In this document: one piece after another, positions 49,569 to 58,293 of the stretch | Layout: each line of letters opens with the position of its first letter | How positions within the stretch are numbered: position 1 is the stretch's first letter | NCBI RefSeq assembly: GCF_016734815.1 | Contig: NZ_JAERQF010000002.1 | Coordinates: forward strand, 247,038 to 311,037 | DNA: 64,000 bases | Reading direction: 5' to 3' | Source: Hymenobacter rubidus | GTDB taxonomy: Bacteria; Bacteroidota; Bacteroidia; Cytophagales; Hymenobacteraceae | Made by a program: the position numbers and the translations under genes | Notes under the pieces: generated by a model | Told to the model about the DNA's origin: nothing | What the model saw: the letters and a program-made list of their open reading frames with translations, nothing else | The model's database searches: none

Positions 49569-50242
49569 TCGCTGCTCAGCTCGTAGCCCACGCCGTACAC
49601 CGTGCGGATGTAGTCGGGGGCGCCCTTCTCCTGCAGCTTGCGGCGCAGGTTCTTGAGGTGGTTGTAGATGAAGTCGAACGAGTCGGCGGTGTCGGCGGCG
49701 TCGCCCCACAGGTGCTCGGCGATGCTTTCCTTGGTGAGCAGGCGGTTGGGGTTGGCCAGGAAGTAGAGCAGCAGCTCGTACTCCTTGCGGGTCAGGGGCA
49801 CGGGCTCGTCGCCCACCAGTACCTGGGCGCGGTCGGGCCGCACGGTCAGGGCCCGGAAGCGCAACTCGTTGTGGCCCTGGAACTGGCGCCGCCGCAGAAT
49901 GGCCTGGATACGGGCCGTGAGCTCGGCCAGGTGAAAGGGCTTGGTCAGGTAGTCGTCGGCGCCGAGCGCCAGGCCGGTGACTTTGTCGTCGAGGGCCCCG
50001 CGGGCCGAGACGATGAGCACCCCGGCGGGGGACTGGTCGGCTTTGAGCGTGCGCACCAGGTCGAGGCCGTTGCCGCCGGGCAGGGTCAGGTCCACGAGCA
50101 CGCAGTCGTAGCGGTAGAGCTTGATTTTCTCGTGGGCCTGGGCGTAGGTGGCGGCCTGCTCGCAGCGGTAGCCGTCGCGCTGCAGGTGGTCGACCAGCGA
50201 GGTGCGCAGGGCGGGCTCGTCTTCCACGATTAGAATTTTCAC
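49565..50242 (-). CDS. OmpR-family response regulator (CusR-like)
   Basis: 225 residues. Receiver domain with phospho-acceptor Asp51 (CVLVDLTLPGGNGL) and Lys in YLTKPFHL; winged-helix DNA-binding domain in the C-terminal 95 residues (LTRKEYELLLYFLANPNRLL ... YIRTVYGVGYELSSE). It probably turns on the efflux operon that follows. First of the overlapping pair; its promoter should lie within 50243-50290. Confidence 0.95.
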   Translation of the reverse strand: MKILIVEDEPALRTSLVDHLQRDGYRCEQAATYAQAHEKIKLYRYDCVLVDLTLPGGNGLDLVRTLKADQSPAGVLIVSARGALDDKVTGLALGADDYLTKPFHLAELTARIQAILRRRQFQGHNELRFRALTVRPDRAQVLVGDEPVPLTRKEYELLLYFLANPNRLLTKESIAEHLWGDAADTADSFDFIYNHLKNLRRKLQEKGAPDYIRTVYGVGYELSSE

Positions 50243-50288
50243 GATAGACGGCTCAGGGGTTGGGTTGGCTCAAGCTACGGCGGCAAAG

Positions 50289-51068
50289 CTAACGGGAGGG
50301 GGCAGGCTTTTCCAGCAGCGCCCGGGCCGGCGGGATTTCGCGGGCGAGCCTGGCGGCGGCGGGGGCGTGCCAGTACAGCCGCGCCTCGCCCCATACGTGG
50401 CGCAGCTCTTCAAAATACCGGGCAAAGAGCAGGTGCAACCCGCCGACCCACCCCGCTGAGCCGACCCAACCGGCCAGTACGTCGGAAGGATAGTGCACGC
50501 CCAAGTACATGCGGGACCAGCCCATGCTGCCGGCCCATAGCAGGCCGGCGATTACGGCCGGCCAGCGGAAACGGGTGCGCCACAGCAGCAAGCCCACGGT
50601 GGTGGCCAGCGCCGCAGCGGCCATGGAGTGGCCGCTGGGGAAGCTGTAGGACGTTTCCGGGGCCAGCGACTGCCACAGCGCGGGCCGCTGCCGGACCAGC
50701 AGGTACTTGGCAAACAAGTTGAGCAGCTGTGCTCCCACCACGGCCAGCGCGAAAAAGGCGAGGGCCCGACGTTGGCGGGCCACCAGCAGCACCAAGGCCC
50801 CGGCAATGGCCAGCAGGGAGGCTCCGAGTGGCCCGCCGGCCCGGCTTAGCCCCAAGGCCACGGCGTCCAGTGTGGGGGTGGGGTGGGCGTGCAGGAATTG
50901 CAGAATGGCCTGGTCGCCGGGGTAGCCGTTGCCCTCCCATATTTCCTCGGCTATTTCCAGAAATAGTATCCACGGGGCCAAAAAGCCGAACACCAGGCCC
51001 GCTAACAGCCGAAGGTGCCGGCGCATGACGTGGCGGAGGAAAGACCAGAGGGAAGTGAGCAGCGACAT
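50289..51068 (-). CDS. PAP2-family phosphatase
   Basis: 259 residues from the ATG at 51068; eight more codons upstream are also open. Membrane protein with the three acid-phosphatase motifs: KYLLVRQRPAL, SFPSGHSMAA and SRMYLGVHYPSDVLAG. Members dephosphorylate lipid phosphates such as undecaprenyl or phosphatidylglycerol phosphate in the periplasm. It lies 46 bases upstream of the response regulator on the same strand; PAP2 genes often accompany heavy-metal two-component operons in Bacteroidota. Confidence 0.92.
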   Translation of the reverse strand: MSLLTSLWSFLRHVMRRHLRLLAGLVFGFLAPWILFLEIAEEIWEGNGYPGDQAILQFLHAHPTPTLDAVALGLSRAGGPLGASLLAIAGALVLLVARQRRALAFFALAVVGAQLLNLFAKYLLVRQRPALWQSLAPETSYSFPSGHSMAAAALATTVGLLLWRTRFRWPAVIAGLLWAGSMGWSRMYLGVHYPSDVLAGWVGSAGWVGGLHLLFARYFEELRHVWGEARLYWHAPAAARLAREIPPARALLEKPAPSR

Positions 51069-51128
51069 GCGGGGCAGCAGGCGGAATAGCAAACGGAGCG
51101 AAGGGCGCCTGCTTATACGGCGTCATGC

Positions 51129-51533
51129 TCAGGGGTTGCTGTGCAATGGGCCCTGTGACAAGCCCTGCCGCCGCTCGAAGGACTGCTGGAATTGGGCGAA
51201 GTCGTGGGCGACGAAGGCTAGGCCGTGGGCGGCTTTGAGTTCGTTGAGAAAGGTGCGCTGGTCGTCGCGGAGCTGGTCGCGGCCGACTTTGACTTCGACG
51301 CCGATGAACACGCCATCAGCGTTGCGGAAGCCGATGATGTCGGGAACGCCGCAGCGGCTTTGGGGATTGACGCGCCAGCGGGCCTTGGCGGCGTCGTAGA
51401 TGCCGGTGTTGTTTTGGCGCCAGACGGTGTAGCCGTGGTGGGTGAGGAAGGCCAGGATGGCGCCGGTGATGTCGGCGGCGTAGAGCTGGCCGAGGTCGAG
51501 GGGCAGCTGGTCGTGCTTTTTGGCGAGGGCCAT
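51129..51533 (-). CDS. VRR-NUC domain nuclease
   Basis: 134 residues, the stand-alone phage form of this PD-(D/E)XK nuclease. Active site: GVPDIIGF (Asp65), FIGVEVKVGR (Glu80, Lys82) and DQRTFLNEL. Phage VRR-NUC proteins cut branched or recombining DNA (Holliday-junction-like). Last gene of the leftward replication group; it begins five bases before the previous gene's stop region, on the same strand. Confidence 0.9.
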   Translation of the reverse strand: MALAKKHDQLPLDLGQLYAADITGAILAFLTHHGYTVWRQNNTGIYDAAKARWRVNPQSRCGVPDIIGFRNADGVFIGVEVKVGRDQLRDDQRTFLNELKAAHGLAFVAHDFAQFQQSFERRQGLSQGPLHSNP

Positions 51534-51538
51534 GGCGG

Positions 51539-52237
51539 TTACGGGTTGGGAGTGCGGTAGCGTTGGAGCAGGGCGTGGTTTTCGTGGTGGTGGCGCTGGG
51601 CCATCTGTTCCTGGGCTTCGGGCGTGGGCTGCCAGTCGGGGCGGGCTTTGCGCTGGGTGGCTTGGCGGGTTTCGGCGCGCTGCTCGGCGGCCTGCTCGGG
51701 GGTGATGAGGCCACGGGCTTCGCGGGCCTTGGTGATGGTGAGCTTGTGGCGGAGGGCTTCGGCGTTGGGGTGGTCGGCGGGAATCTGCTGGGCCACGTGC
51801 TCGAGCATGCGGGGGGCGGTGTCGCCTAGCAGCCGCACGTCCTGGGCCTGCAGGCTGGCGCCGGTGGCTTTCTGGTCGAGGTGGCGGTGTTCGAGGTACT
51901 GGGCTTTGCGGTCGAAGTACTCGGCGACGAGGCGGTAGAGGGTGCTCACGTCGAGGGCCTGGAAGAAGTTGGTGCCGGCGGTGCGGGCTTCTTTGAGAGC
52001 CAGGATGATGTCCTTGAGGCTGTCGTGGGTGTAGGTGGTGGCCAGGGTGCTGGCCAGCTCGATGAGGTCGGCGGCGTCGGGCTTCTCTTTGACGCGGAGC
52101 GAGTCGACGAAGCCGCGCAGCACGACTACCAGCAGCTTCACCACTTCGCGCTCGCCGAGGCGGTGGGTGAGCTGGAAAATTTTGGGGGCAGCCAGAGCCT
52201 GGGCTTTGGTGAGGCCGATGCTGATGTCGGCCAGCAT
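51539..52237 (-). CDS. Phage-type helical protein of unknown function
   Basis: About 232 residues from the ATG at 52237; the open frame continues upstream, but that part is the shadow of the overlapping gene in another frame. Mostly helical: IGLTKAQALAAPKIFQLTHR, REVVKLLVVVLRGFVDSLRV, LASTLATTYTHDSLKDIILA, FQALDVSTLYRLVAEYFDRK. The same sequence plan is seen in uncharacterised Bacteroidota proteins encoded beside mobile-element replication genes. C-terminal ~80 residues are charged and Gln-rich (EQAAEQRAETRQATQRKARP). Confidence 0.65.
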   Translation of the reverse strand: MLADISIGLTKAQALAAPKIFQLTHRLGEREVVKLLVVVLRGFVDSLRVKEKPDAADLIELASTLATTYTHDSLKDIILALKEARTAGTNFFQALDVSTLYRLVAEYFDRKAQYLEHRHLDQKATGASLQAQDVRLLGDTAPRMLEHVAQQIPADHPNAEALRHKLTITKAREARGLITPEQAAEQRAETRQATQRKARPDWQPTPEAQEQMAQRHHHENHALLQRYRTPNP

Positions 52238-52274
52238 CTCGCGCAGCTCGGGGGTGCTGCTGCGGGCCAGGGCG

Positions 52275-53228
52275 CTAATCCCAACGGCTTGAACGGTAGC
52301 CAGTAGTTGGGATTCCGGTGTCGGCGTAGGTGGCGCCAGGCTGGTGGGACTGGACGCCGGGAGCGAGCTTAAGGCGGTTTTCGGCGGCATCGTTGAGGAA
52401 GAATTGCTTGGAGGTAGCGAGCCAATCGCGCCGGCGGGGCACTTCGCCCTTTTGCCGCCAGTTGAGGATTTTCTCGTGGTAGAAGCGCAGGTCGGCCAGC
52501 GCGTAGTCGGTGCCGTCGAAGGCGGCCATGAAAGCCGGGAGGTCGGCCAGCTCGGATTCGGTGAAAGGGATTTCGGGGCGCTGGGGCCGGCGGGGCGTGG
52601 GGGCCTTTCCTTTTCGCGCAACTTTTGCTTTGGGGGCTGGCTCCTGGGCGGTCAGCTCGGAATCATCCGGCTCTGAAAGCTGACTCGTTTGTGAAAAAGC
52701 GAAGCCTTCTTTTTTTTCTGCCGCCGCCTCATCCAGTTTGATTGATAGAACGGGTTTGTTCTTGTTTCTTTTAGTTTCTACCTGTTTATCAAAAGAGACT
52801 ACGGCTTGACCACGGCTTGCACCAGTGCTTGCACCATTTCTGGTGCTAGTGCTTGCACCACTTTTGGTGCGAGCTGCGGGGGTGTTTGAGTACAGTGCTT
52901 GGTCCACTTCTGGTGCAAGCACTGGTGCAAGCTGGGCGGGTAAAAGCTCGTGCATAAGACAGCGGCTGGCGCGGTGTTCGGAGCGGGAGGGCTGGTAGGT
53001 GACGAGGCCGTAGGCTGTGAGCTCGCGCAGGCATTTGAGGTAGGTGCTGGCGCTGCCGATGTGGGCGGCCTGCATGACTTCGGCCCGCACCAGTAGCACC
53101 GATTCCGGAAACCGCTCGTCGTTCCACTGGCTGAACAGGGCCATGTAGAGGCTGACGTGGTGCGGGGTGGCATCGGCGCGGGTCGCCAGCAGCTCGAGGG
53201 CCAGGCGGATGTGGCGAATGAAGTTCAT
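52275..53228 (-). CDS. Replication-type protein with N-terminal winged helix
   Basis: 317 residues. N-terminal winged-helix domain (residues ~1-95: HHVSLYMALFSQWNDERFPE, EVMQAAHIGSASTYLKCLRE, YQPSRSEHRASR), a low-complexity linker, and C-terminal domain with AFDGTDYALADLRFYHEKIL and NWRQKGEVPRRRDWLATSKQ. This plan is that of replication/primosome-like proteins of Bacteroidota phages and integrative elements. It is the second gene of the leftward unit beginning with the small HTH protein. It may bind an origin; the iterons at 54.9 kb are a candidate. Confidence 0.72.
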   Translation of the reverse strand: MNFIRHIRLALELLATRADATPHHVSLYMALFSQWNDERFPESVLLVRAEVMQAAHIGSASTYLKCLRELTAYGLVTYQPSRSEHRASRCLMHELLPAQLAPVLAPEVDQALYSNTPAARTKSGASTSTRNGASTGASRGQAVVSFDKQVETKRNKNKPVLSIKLDEAAAEKKEGFAFSQTSQLSEPDDSELTAQEPAPKAKVARKGKAPTPRRPQRPEIPFTESELADLPAFMAAFDGTDYALADLRFYHEKILNWRQKGEVPRRRDWLATSKQFFLNDAAENRLKLAPGVQSHQPGATYADTGIPTTGYRSSRWD

Positions 53229-53253
53229 GGCGGGGGTGAGGAGGCCGGGACTA

Positions 53254-53541
53254 TCATTCGGCCGAGGCGAGGGCAGCGGTGCGGGCCTGCAGGTCTTTGG
53301 AGTGGGCGAGCATCTCGGCGGCCACGTTGAGGAACTGCTCGGTGATGTCGGCGCGGCTGGAGCGGCCGTAGATGACGTTGTAGACCGTGCTAATGGCCAC
53401 CACGGTGCCTGTTGAGGCCAAGCGCTCGACTACTTTCTTGGCGGCGCGGTTGCGTTCGCCGAGTCTTTTGTAGACCTGAAACAGGGTCGGTGTTTGCTCG
53501 TTATTATCTTTTATTTGCCGGTTATTCGTAATCTGTTCCAT
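53254..53541 (-). CDS. Small HTH protein, Cro-like position
   Basis: 95 residues. Asn/Gln-rich start, then a helical body (VYKRLGERNRAAKKVVERLA, AISTVYNVIYGRSS) that could be a helix-turn-helix. It is divergent from the S24 repressor gene with 87 bases between start codons, the place of Cro in a lambda-like switch. Its predicted -7 element, TATGTTTG, lies inside operator-like site 3. First gene of the leftward replication group. Confidence 0.65.
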   Translation of the reverse strand: MEQITNNRQIKDNNEQTPTLFQVYKRLGERNRAAKKVVERLASTGTVVAISTVYNVIYGRSSRADITEQFLNVAAEMLAHSKDLQARTAALASAE

Positions 53542-53557
53542 TTTATTTGTAATTTAG

Positions 53558-53565
53558 TACATTTG
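53558..53565 (+). promoter_or_regulatory. Predicted -7 element of the repressor gene
   Basis: TACATTTG, with predicted start about 53573; operator-like site 3 lies just downstream, before the ATG at 53629, which would allow autoregulation. Confidence 0.5.
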
Positions 53566-53586
53566 TCTTGTAAAAGGCAGCGAAGT

Positions 53587-53606
53587 GTGTACAAACATAC
53601 GCGAAT
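53587..53606 (-). promoter_or_regulatory. Operator-like site 3 in the repressor/Cro-like intergenic region
   Basis: GTGTACAAACATACGCGAAT aligns with site 1 at 15-16 of 20 positions. On the - strand it contains TATGTTTG (complement of 53592-53599), a -7 element for the Cro-like gene. Confidence 0.6.
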
Positions 53607-53628
53607 GGCCGCGCTTCTGGTGTATTAA

Positions 53629-54540
53629 ATGACGAAGACTATGGAACCCACAGCCCACGTAAGCCAGCGTTTGCAGCAAGTGCTCGACCATTATCAACTG
53701 ACTGCCAGGCAGGCAGCGGTGAAAATGGGCGATGAGAAAAGTGGAAAAATATACAAGCTGCTGAGCGGCGACGCGAAACCGGGTTTCGACACGCTGACGC
53801 AGATGCTGGAGGTGTGGCCGGAGCTCTCGGCCGACTGGCTGGTGATGGGCCGCGGGCCGATGGTGCGGGGCGGGGAAGCCGAGCCAGTGAAGGCGAGCGG
53901 CAAGAGCCAGGCGGCCGAGAGCAAGCAGCAGTCGGAGCCCTGGAAAAACCTGGGCAACTTCAAGGTGCTGACCGTGACGGTGGACCGGGATGGCAAGGAA
54001 AACACGCTGCTGGTGCCGCTGACGGCGCAGGCCGGGTACCCATCGTTGTGCAACGAGGCGGTGTACCTGCAGGACATGCACCCCTACCACCTGCCAGGCT
54101 TTGAGTGGGGCACGTACCGGGCCTTTGAGGTATCAGGCACCAGCATGAGCCCGACGTTTGGCCACAAGGACATTGTGGTGTGCAGCGTGGTGGACCGCAA
54201 GGACCTGCTGAAGCCGTGGGAATGCTACGTGATAGTGACGTCGGAAAACCTGCTGCTCAAGCGCATTAGCGCGGTTATTACCGATGCGGACGACACATTT
54301 GAGCTCCACTCCGACAACCCGGGCTACGAGCCGTACCGGTTGCCGGTGGCCGACATTCAGCAGCTGTGGATGGTGCGGGGCTACCTCTCGACGAGCATTC
54401 CGGCCCGGCCGATGGACAAGACGGTGCAAACCATGGAGCGCCTGCAGGAAGTGATTGAGCTGCTGGGCCACGACTACCACGAGGTGCGGCGCTTCCTGGA
54501 AGAGAACGTGCAGCAGCCGGCGCAGCTGCGCGGGCAGTAA
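53629..54540 (+). CDS. LexA/CI-like S24 transcriptional repressor
   Basis: 303 residues. N-terminal helix-turn-helix (LTARQAAVKMGDEKSGKIYK, residues ~22-60) followed by a linker and a C-terminal S24 peptidase domain. Visible are the Ala-Gly cleavage bond (LTAQAGYP, Ala135-Gly136), catalytic Ser172 (VSGTSMSPTF) and Lys211 (ENLLLKRI). The family is inactivated by RecA-stimulated self-cleavage, so DNA damage should release the element's promoters. The site pattern (three 20-bp operators at 23132, 24521 and 53587) makes it the likely master repressor of both arms. Confidence 0.88.
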   Translation: MTKTMEPTAHVSQRLQQVLDHYQLTARQAAVKMGDEKSGKIYKLLSGDAKPGFDTLTQMLEVWPELSADWLVMGRGPMVRGGEAEPVKASGKSQAAESKQQSEPWKNLGNFKVLTVTVDRDGKENTLLVPLTAQAGYPSLCNEAVYLQDMHPYHLPGFEWGTYRAFEVSGTSMSPTFGHKDIVVCSVVDRKDLLKPWECYVIVTSENLLLKRISAVITDADDTFELHSDNPGYEPYRLPVADIQQLWMVRGYLSTSIPARPMDKTVQTMERLQEVIELLGHDYHEVRRFLEENVQQPAQLRGQ

Positions 54541-54561
54541 GCGAACGGGCGGGGCGCATGG

Positions 54562-54876
54562 CTACCGGCTTTTGGCGCCGGGCTTGGCCGTGCGCTTTTC
54601 GCTTTGCAGGGCGGCCAGCACCTCGGCCTGCTTGAGGTAGGTGCGGCGGCCCATCTTGTGGTAGGTGAGCAGGCCGCGCCGCTTCCACTCGTGGATGGTT
54701 TGGGGGCAGACGTCGAGCAGCTCGGCGGCTTCCGGCACGGTGAGCAGGTCGGAGGGGCTGTTAGCGTCGGCGGGGGCTGGGGTGGCGGGGCGCTGGGCGG
54801 TTTCGTGCCGGATGATGGCGCGCATGTCCTCTAACAGCTGGGCGTAGGGGACGGGGCTAAGGATGAAAGGCTCCAT
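54562..54876 (-). CDS. Excisionase-like HTH protein
   Basis: 104 residues from the ATG at 54876; an in-frame ATG at 54933 would add 19 residues encoded across the palindrome. Residues ~45-95 are a MerR/excisionase-type DNA-binding domain: LLTVPEAAELLDVCPQTIHE then WKRRGLLTYHKMGRRTYLKQ. Such proteins assist tyrosine recombinases in excision or act as replication regulators. It is convergent with the repressor gene. Its start codon is inside one arm of a 21-bp perfect inverted repeat. Confidence 0.82.
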   Translation of the reverse strand: MEPFILSPVPYAQLLEDMRAIIRHETAQRPATPAPADANSPSDLLTVPEAAELLDVCPQTIHEWKRRGLLTYHKMGRRTYLKQAEVLAALQSEKRTAKPGAKSR

Positions 54877-54921
54877 TTGGGGCGTCGCTGGGAGTGTTGG
54901 CCAGCGACGCCCCAAATGGAG
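54871..54921. repeat. 21-bp perfect inverted repeat over the excisionase start codon
   Basis: Arms 54871-54891 and 54901-54921 pair perfectly with a 9-base spacer. In the transcript the ATG at 54876 would be buried in the hairpin stem. Confidence 0.9.
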
Positions 54922-54927
54922 CTCGGC

Positions 54928-55000
54928 TTTCATGCGGGTTCAATCGGCGGCATGAAACGCGCACGAATTCCGCATGAAAGGGTGTTGAGCCCGCATGAAA
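54928..55000. repeat. Iteron-like GCATGAAA array
   Basis: GCATGAAA at 54950-54957, 54972-54979 and 54993-55000 on the + strand, and as TTTCATGC at 54928-54935: spacings 22, 22 and 21 bases, i.e. two DNA turns. It lies next to the palindrome and the excisionase gene. Confidence 0.7.
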
Positions 55001-55458
55001 CGGGCTGGCAACCATTAGCTGCATTTGGGGAGATTGAAGAATTTGGGGTCAAGCTTCACCGTTGCATTCACATTTTTATCAAACCCATATTTTGCGGTAA
55101 GGTGTTGATTGAAAATGCGTCATGTCTTGACCAGCAGGAAATATTTAATCAACTACCCAAGGCCCGTGGGGGTAACGGGCGTTTTACGTCTCTTACAATG
55201 AGGAGCGGCTGCAAAGCGGGCAATGGTCGAGGGAATATGCCGACTCGGCGATTGCAGTAGGTCCGACCGGCAGGGCCTGGGACCTTTGAGTGAAAACCGA
55301 CACCGTTAGCACTGCTCCTGCTAAGATTCTCCGTGCGCATCGTGCGGCCTAAAAAATGGATGGGTAGCCCAACAACCCTCCTACCCACGTACACTTATCG
55401 CCTCTCCAACCAAGGGGCAAGTAATCCACTTGGGGAAGTGCTCTACCCCCTTTTTGGT
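55001..55458. other. 460-bp gap between iterons and HupE gene
   Basis: AT-richer than its surroundings between 55040 and 55150; no gene. CATTTGGGG, part of the palindrome arm, recurs at 55022. Could be part of an origin together with the iterons, and must hold the promoter of the HupE gene. Confidence 0.4.
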
Positions 55459-56799
55459 ATGAAGCTTACTTTCCCAATTCGTATTTCCCTGCGCTCTTTT
55501 CTGCTCTGTAGCTGGGCTTGTCTGCTGCTGGAGCTGGCTTCGGGTTTCGGAGAAGTAGCGGCTCACCCCATGCCTAACTCCCTGGTGGTGCTGGACCTGC
55601 AGCCTGGGGGCGTTGCCGTTGAACTGCAATTGCCGCTCAGCGAGTTGGAGCCGGCTTTTGGTCACGGCATTGCGCGCCACTCTGAGCAAGCGGCCACCGC
55701 ATTTGGCGCGGACCTGCGCGCCTACCTCGCGCAGCACGTGCGCCCAATTAGTCCCGACGGCCGCCCCTGGACCGTGCGCGTGGGCGAGCTGCAAGTACAC
55801 GCCGCCGAGCAAACCGCTACCGGCCCGTACCAGGAGCTGACGGCCGCGCTGTGGCTGCAGCCGCCGGCGGGGGCCAGTGCGCGCACCTTCACGCTGCGCT
55901 ACGACGTCATTCTGCACCAAGTCGTGACGCATGTGGCCCTGGTGTCGGTGCGGCGGGACTGGGCGGCTGGCCGCGTGGCCGCCGATGCGCTGACCGAGGT
56001 GGGTGTCATTCGCCTGGACGCGGTCAATAATGTCGTGCCGCCCTTCGACGTCAACCTGGGGGTGGCCGGCGGGGGCTGGTGGGCCGGGTTCAAGGGCATG
56101 GTGGGGCTGGGCGTGCGCCACATTGCCGAAGGCACCGACCACCTGTTGTTTCTGCTGGCGCTGCTGCTGCCCGCGCCGCTGCTGCTCACCAAGGCCCGGC
56201 GCTGGGGCCGCTTTGGCGGGGTGCGCCATAGCCTGCTGCGCCTAGTAAAAATCGTCACGGCCTTCACCCTGGGCCACTCGCTCACCCTGCTGCTCGGCGC
56301 GCTGGGCTGGGTACGCCTGCCCGCGCAACCGGTGGAGGTGCTCATTGCGGTGTCCATCTTGGTGTCGGCGGTGCACGCCTGGCGGCCGCTGTTTCCGGGC
56401 CGCGAAGCCCACGTGGCGGCCGGCTTCGGCCTGGTGCACGGCCTGGCGTTTGCCAGCACGCTGGCGGGCCTGCACCTGACGGCCGGCCCCCTGGCCGGAA
56501 GCATCCTGGGCTTCAACCTTGGTATTGAGCTGATGCAGCTACTGGTCATTGCCCTCACCGTGCCGTGGCTGTTGCTGCTCAGCCAGACGCCGGCTTACCC
56601 GGCGGTGCGCGTGGTCGGGGCCGGGTGCGCGGCCGTGGCGGCGCTGGCCTGGGTGCTAGAGCGCACCGTACTCGACACGGCGCCCTTCTCCGCGGGCATG
56701 GCGCGCTTGATGAGTCTGGCACCCTGGCTGCTGGCCGCGTTGGCAGTAGGCGCGCTGGTTAGTTATTGGCGCGTCCGTAGCCGGACGGCTGCGGCTTAA
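55459..56799 (+). CDS. HupE/UreJ-family membrane protein
   Basis: 446 residues from the ATG at 55459, which begins a signal peptide; the open frame continues upstream. After the signal, AHPMPNSLVVLDLQ opens a periplasmic domain of about 200 residues, and from residue ~215 on comes the HupE/UreJ_2 membrane domain with GVRHIAEGTDHLLFLLALLL, TLGHSLTLLLG and FGLVHGLAFASTL. His and Asp in these motifs may bind a metal. Relatives are linked to nickel in urease and hydrogenase systems, but no such enzymes are here. It precedes a DUF3500 gene by 63 bases. Confidence 0.9.
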   Translation: MKLTFPIRISLRSFLLCSWACLLLELASGFGEVAAHPMPNSLVVLDLQPGGVAVELQLPLSELEPAFGHGIARHSEQAATAFGADLRAYLAQHVRPISPDGRPWTVRVGELQVHAAEQTATGPYQELTAALWLQPPAGASARTFTLRYDVILHQVVTHVALVSVRRDWAAGRVAADALTEVGVIRLDAVNNVVPPFDVNLGVAGGGWWAGFKGMVGLGVRHIAEGTDHLLFLLALLLPAPLLLTKARRWGRFGGVRHSLLRLVKIVTAFTLGHSLTLLLGALGWVRLPAQPVEVLIAVSILVSAVHAWRPLFPGREAHVAAGFGLVHGLAFASTLAGLHLTAGPLAGSILGFNLGIELMQLLVIALTVPWLLLLSQTPAYPAVRVVGAGCAAVAALAWVLERTVLDTAPFSAGMARLMSLAPWLLAALAVGALVSYWRVRSRTAAA

Positions 56800-56862
56800 G
56801 CATTATCTCTTTTTTTCATCCACCCCTTTTCCAGTATTGCTTCACCAATACCCCCTTTTACC

Positions 56863-58266
56863 ATGAATAAACTTGTGTTGCTCGGGCCGCTGCTGCTGGC
56901 AGCTTCGGCCTACGAAAAAATCAGCGAGCTGCTCGCGCCGGCTGCCGCCCCGACGTATGTGGCCGCACCGGCCGCGGCGCCCAAAGCCGTGGCCAAGGTT
57001 CGGGGCGTGCAGGCTACCGCCACGGTTGCTGACGTGGTGAATGCCGCCAACGCCTTCCTGGCCACGCTGAGCACGGCGCAGCAAACGACGGTGCAGGTGG
57101 CGTACACCGCCGCCAACGTGAAGAAATGGTCGAACCTGCCCTGCGGCCTGGGCTGCCGCCAGGGCTTGCAGTTTTCGGCGCTGACCACGGCGCAGCAAAC
57201 CGCGCTGCTGAACCTGGTGCAGGCCGCGACGGGCACCGTGGCCGGCGACGGCTTCAACGAGACGCAGCAGATTCGGGCGGCGGACGACAACCTGGGCACG
57301 CAGGCCGGCGGCGGCTACTCGTCGGGCATCTACTTCATTGCCCTGGTGGGCACGCCCTCGCTTACTGGCACGTGGCAGCTGCAGTACGGCGGGCACCACC
57401 TGGCCACCAACATCACCTACGGCAACGGCCAAGTGAAGGGCGCCACGCCCTACTTTGAAGGCGTGGAGCCGCTGACTTTTACCACCACCAACGCCAACGT
57501 GCTGCCCACCGGCACGGTGTGCGCGCCCCTCTCGAACGAGGCCTCGGCGATGCTGGCCATGCTCAACGGGCTGACGGCCGCGCAGAAAACCACGGCCCGC
57601 CTCACCCAAACGTTCAGCGACGTGCTGCTGGGCCCGAACCAGGACGGCAACTTCCCCGCCACCAAGGTGGGCCTGGCCGTGAGCACGCTGACGGCGGCGC
57701 AGCAGCAGCTGGTGGCCGACGCCATGCGTCCCTGGGTGCAGGACGCCGACGACGCCACGGCCGCCAGCCTGATGACGACCTACACGAGCCAGCTGGCCGG
57801 TACCTACGTCGCCTATTCGGGCACGGGCAACCTGACCAGCAACGCCGACTACGTGCGGATTGACGGCCCCAACGTCTGGATTGAGTTCGTGTGCCAGTCG
57901 GGCGTGGTGTACCAGAGCCAGATTCACTACCATAGCGTGTGGCGCGACCACGCCCGCGACTACGGCGGAAACTTCTTCGGCTCCTACACCACCGTCACGG
58001 GCACGAAGGCGGCGGCGGCGGCCCAAGCCTTTTCCGTGTACCCCAACCCCACCGCCGGCAGCCGCGGCCTGCAGGTGCAGTTGGCTGCGCCCGCCGCGTC
58101 GGCCCGCTACACCCTGCGCAACGTACTGGGCCAGACGTTCGCCAGCCAATCGTTTGTTGGCAGTGCCGTGCAAGTATCCACCGAAGGCCTGCCCGCAGGC
58201 ACCTACATTCTCAGCCTAGTGGCCGACGGCAAAGCGCCCGTCACCCACCGTTTCGTGGTGAACTAA
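56863..58266 (+). CDS. DUF3500 secreted protein with T9SS type A sorting domain
   Basis: 467 residues. Signal-like N-terminus (MNKLVLLGPLLLAASAY), then a DUF3500 domain (residues ~55-375) with SGIYFIALVGTPSLTGTWQL, QYGGHHLATNITYGNG and IHYHSVWRDHARDYGG, which carries the conserved His pairs. The end is a T9SS type A domain (FSVYPNPTAGSRGLQVQLAA ... THRFVVN). DUF3500 and HupE genes neighbour one another in other Bacteroidota, so a joint role is likely; the substrate is unknown. Confidence 0.9.
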   Translation: MNKLVLLGPLLLAASAYEKISELLAPAAAPTYVAAPAAAPKAVAKVRGVQATATVADVVNAANAFLATLSTAQQTTVQVAYTAANVKKWSNLPCGLGCRQGLQFSALTTAQQTALLNLVQAATGTVAGDGFNETQQIRAADDNLGTQAGGGYSSGIYFIALVGTPSLTGTWQLQYGGHHLATNITYGNGQVKGATPYFEGVEPLTFTTTNANVLPTGTVCAPLSNEASAMLAMLNGLTAAQKTTARLTQTFSDVLLGPNQDGNFPATKVGLAVSTLTAAQQQLVADAMRPWVQDADDATAASLMTTYTSQLAGTYVAYSGTGNLTSNADYVRIDGPNVWIEFVCQSGVVYQSQIHYHSVWRDHARDYGGNFFGSYTTVTGTKAAAAAQAFSVYPNPTAGSRGLQVQLAAPAASARYTLRNVLGQTFASQSFVGSAVQVSTEGLPAGTYILSLVADGKAPVTHRFVVN

Positions 58267-58293
58267 GCTCCGCAGCCGGGCCGGCGGACAGCA

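Noticed and set aside
51539..52621. 360-residue version of the helical phage-type protein
   Set aside because: The first ~128 codons overlap the replication-type gene in another frame and read as low-complexity; the ATG at 52237 fits better.
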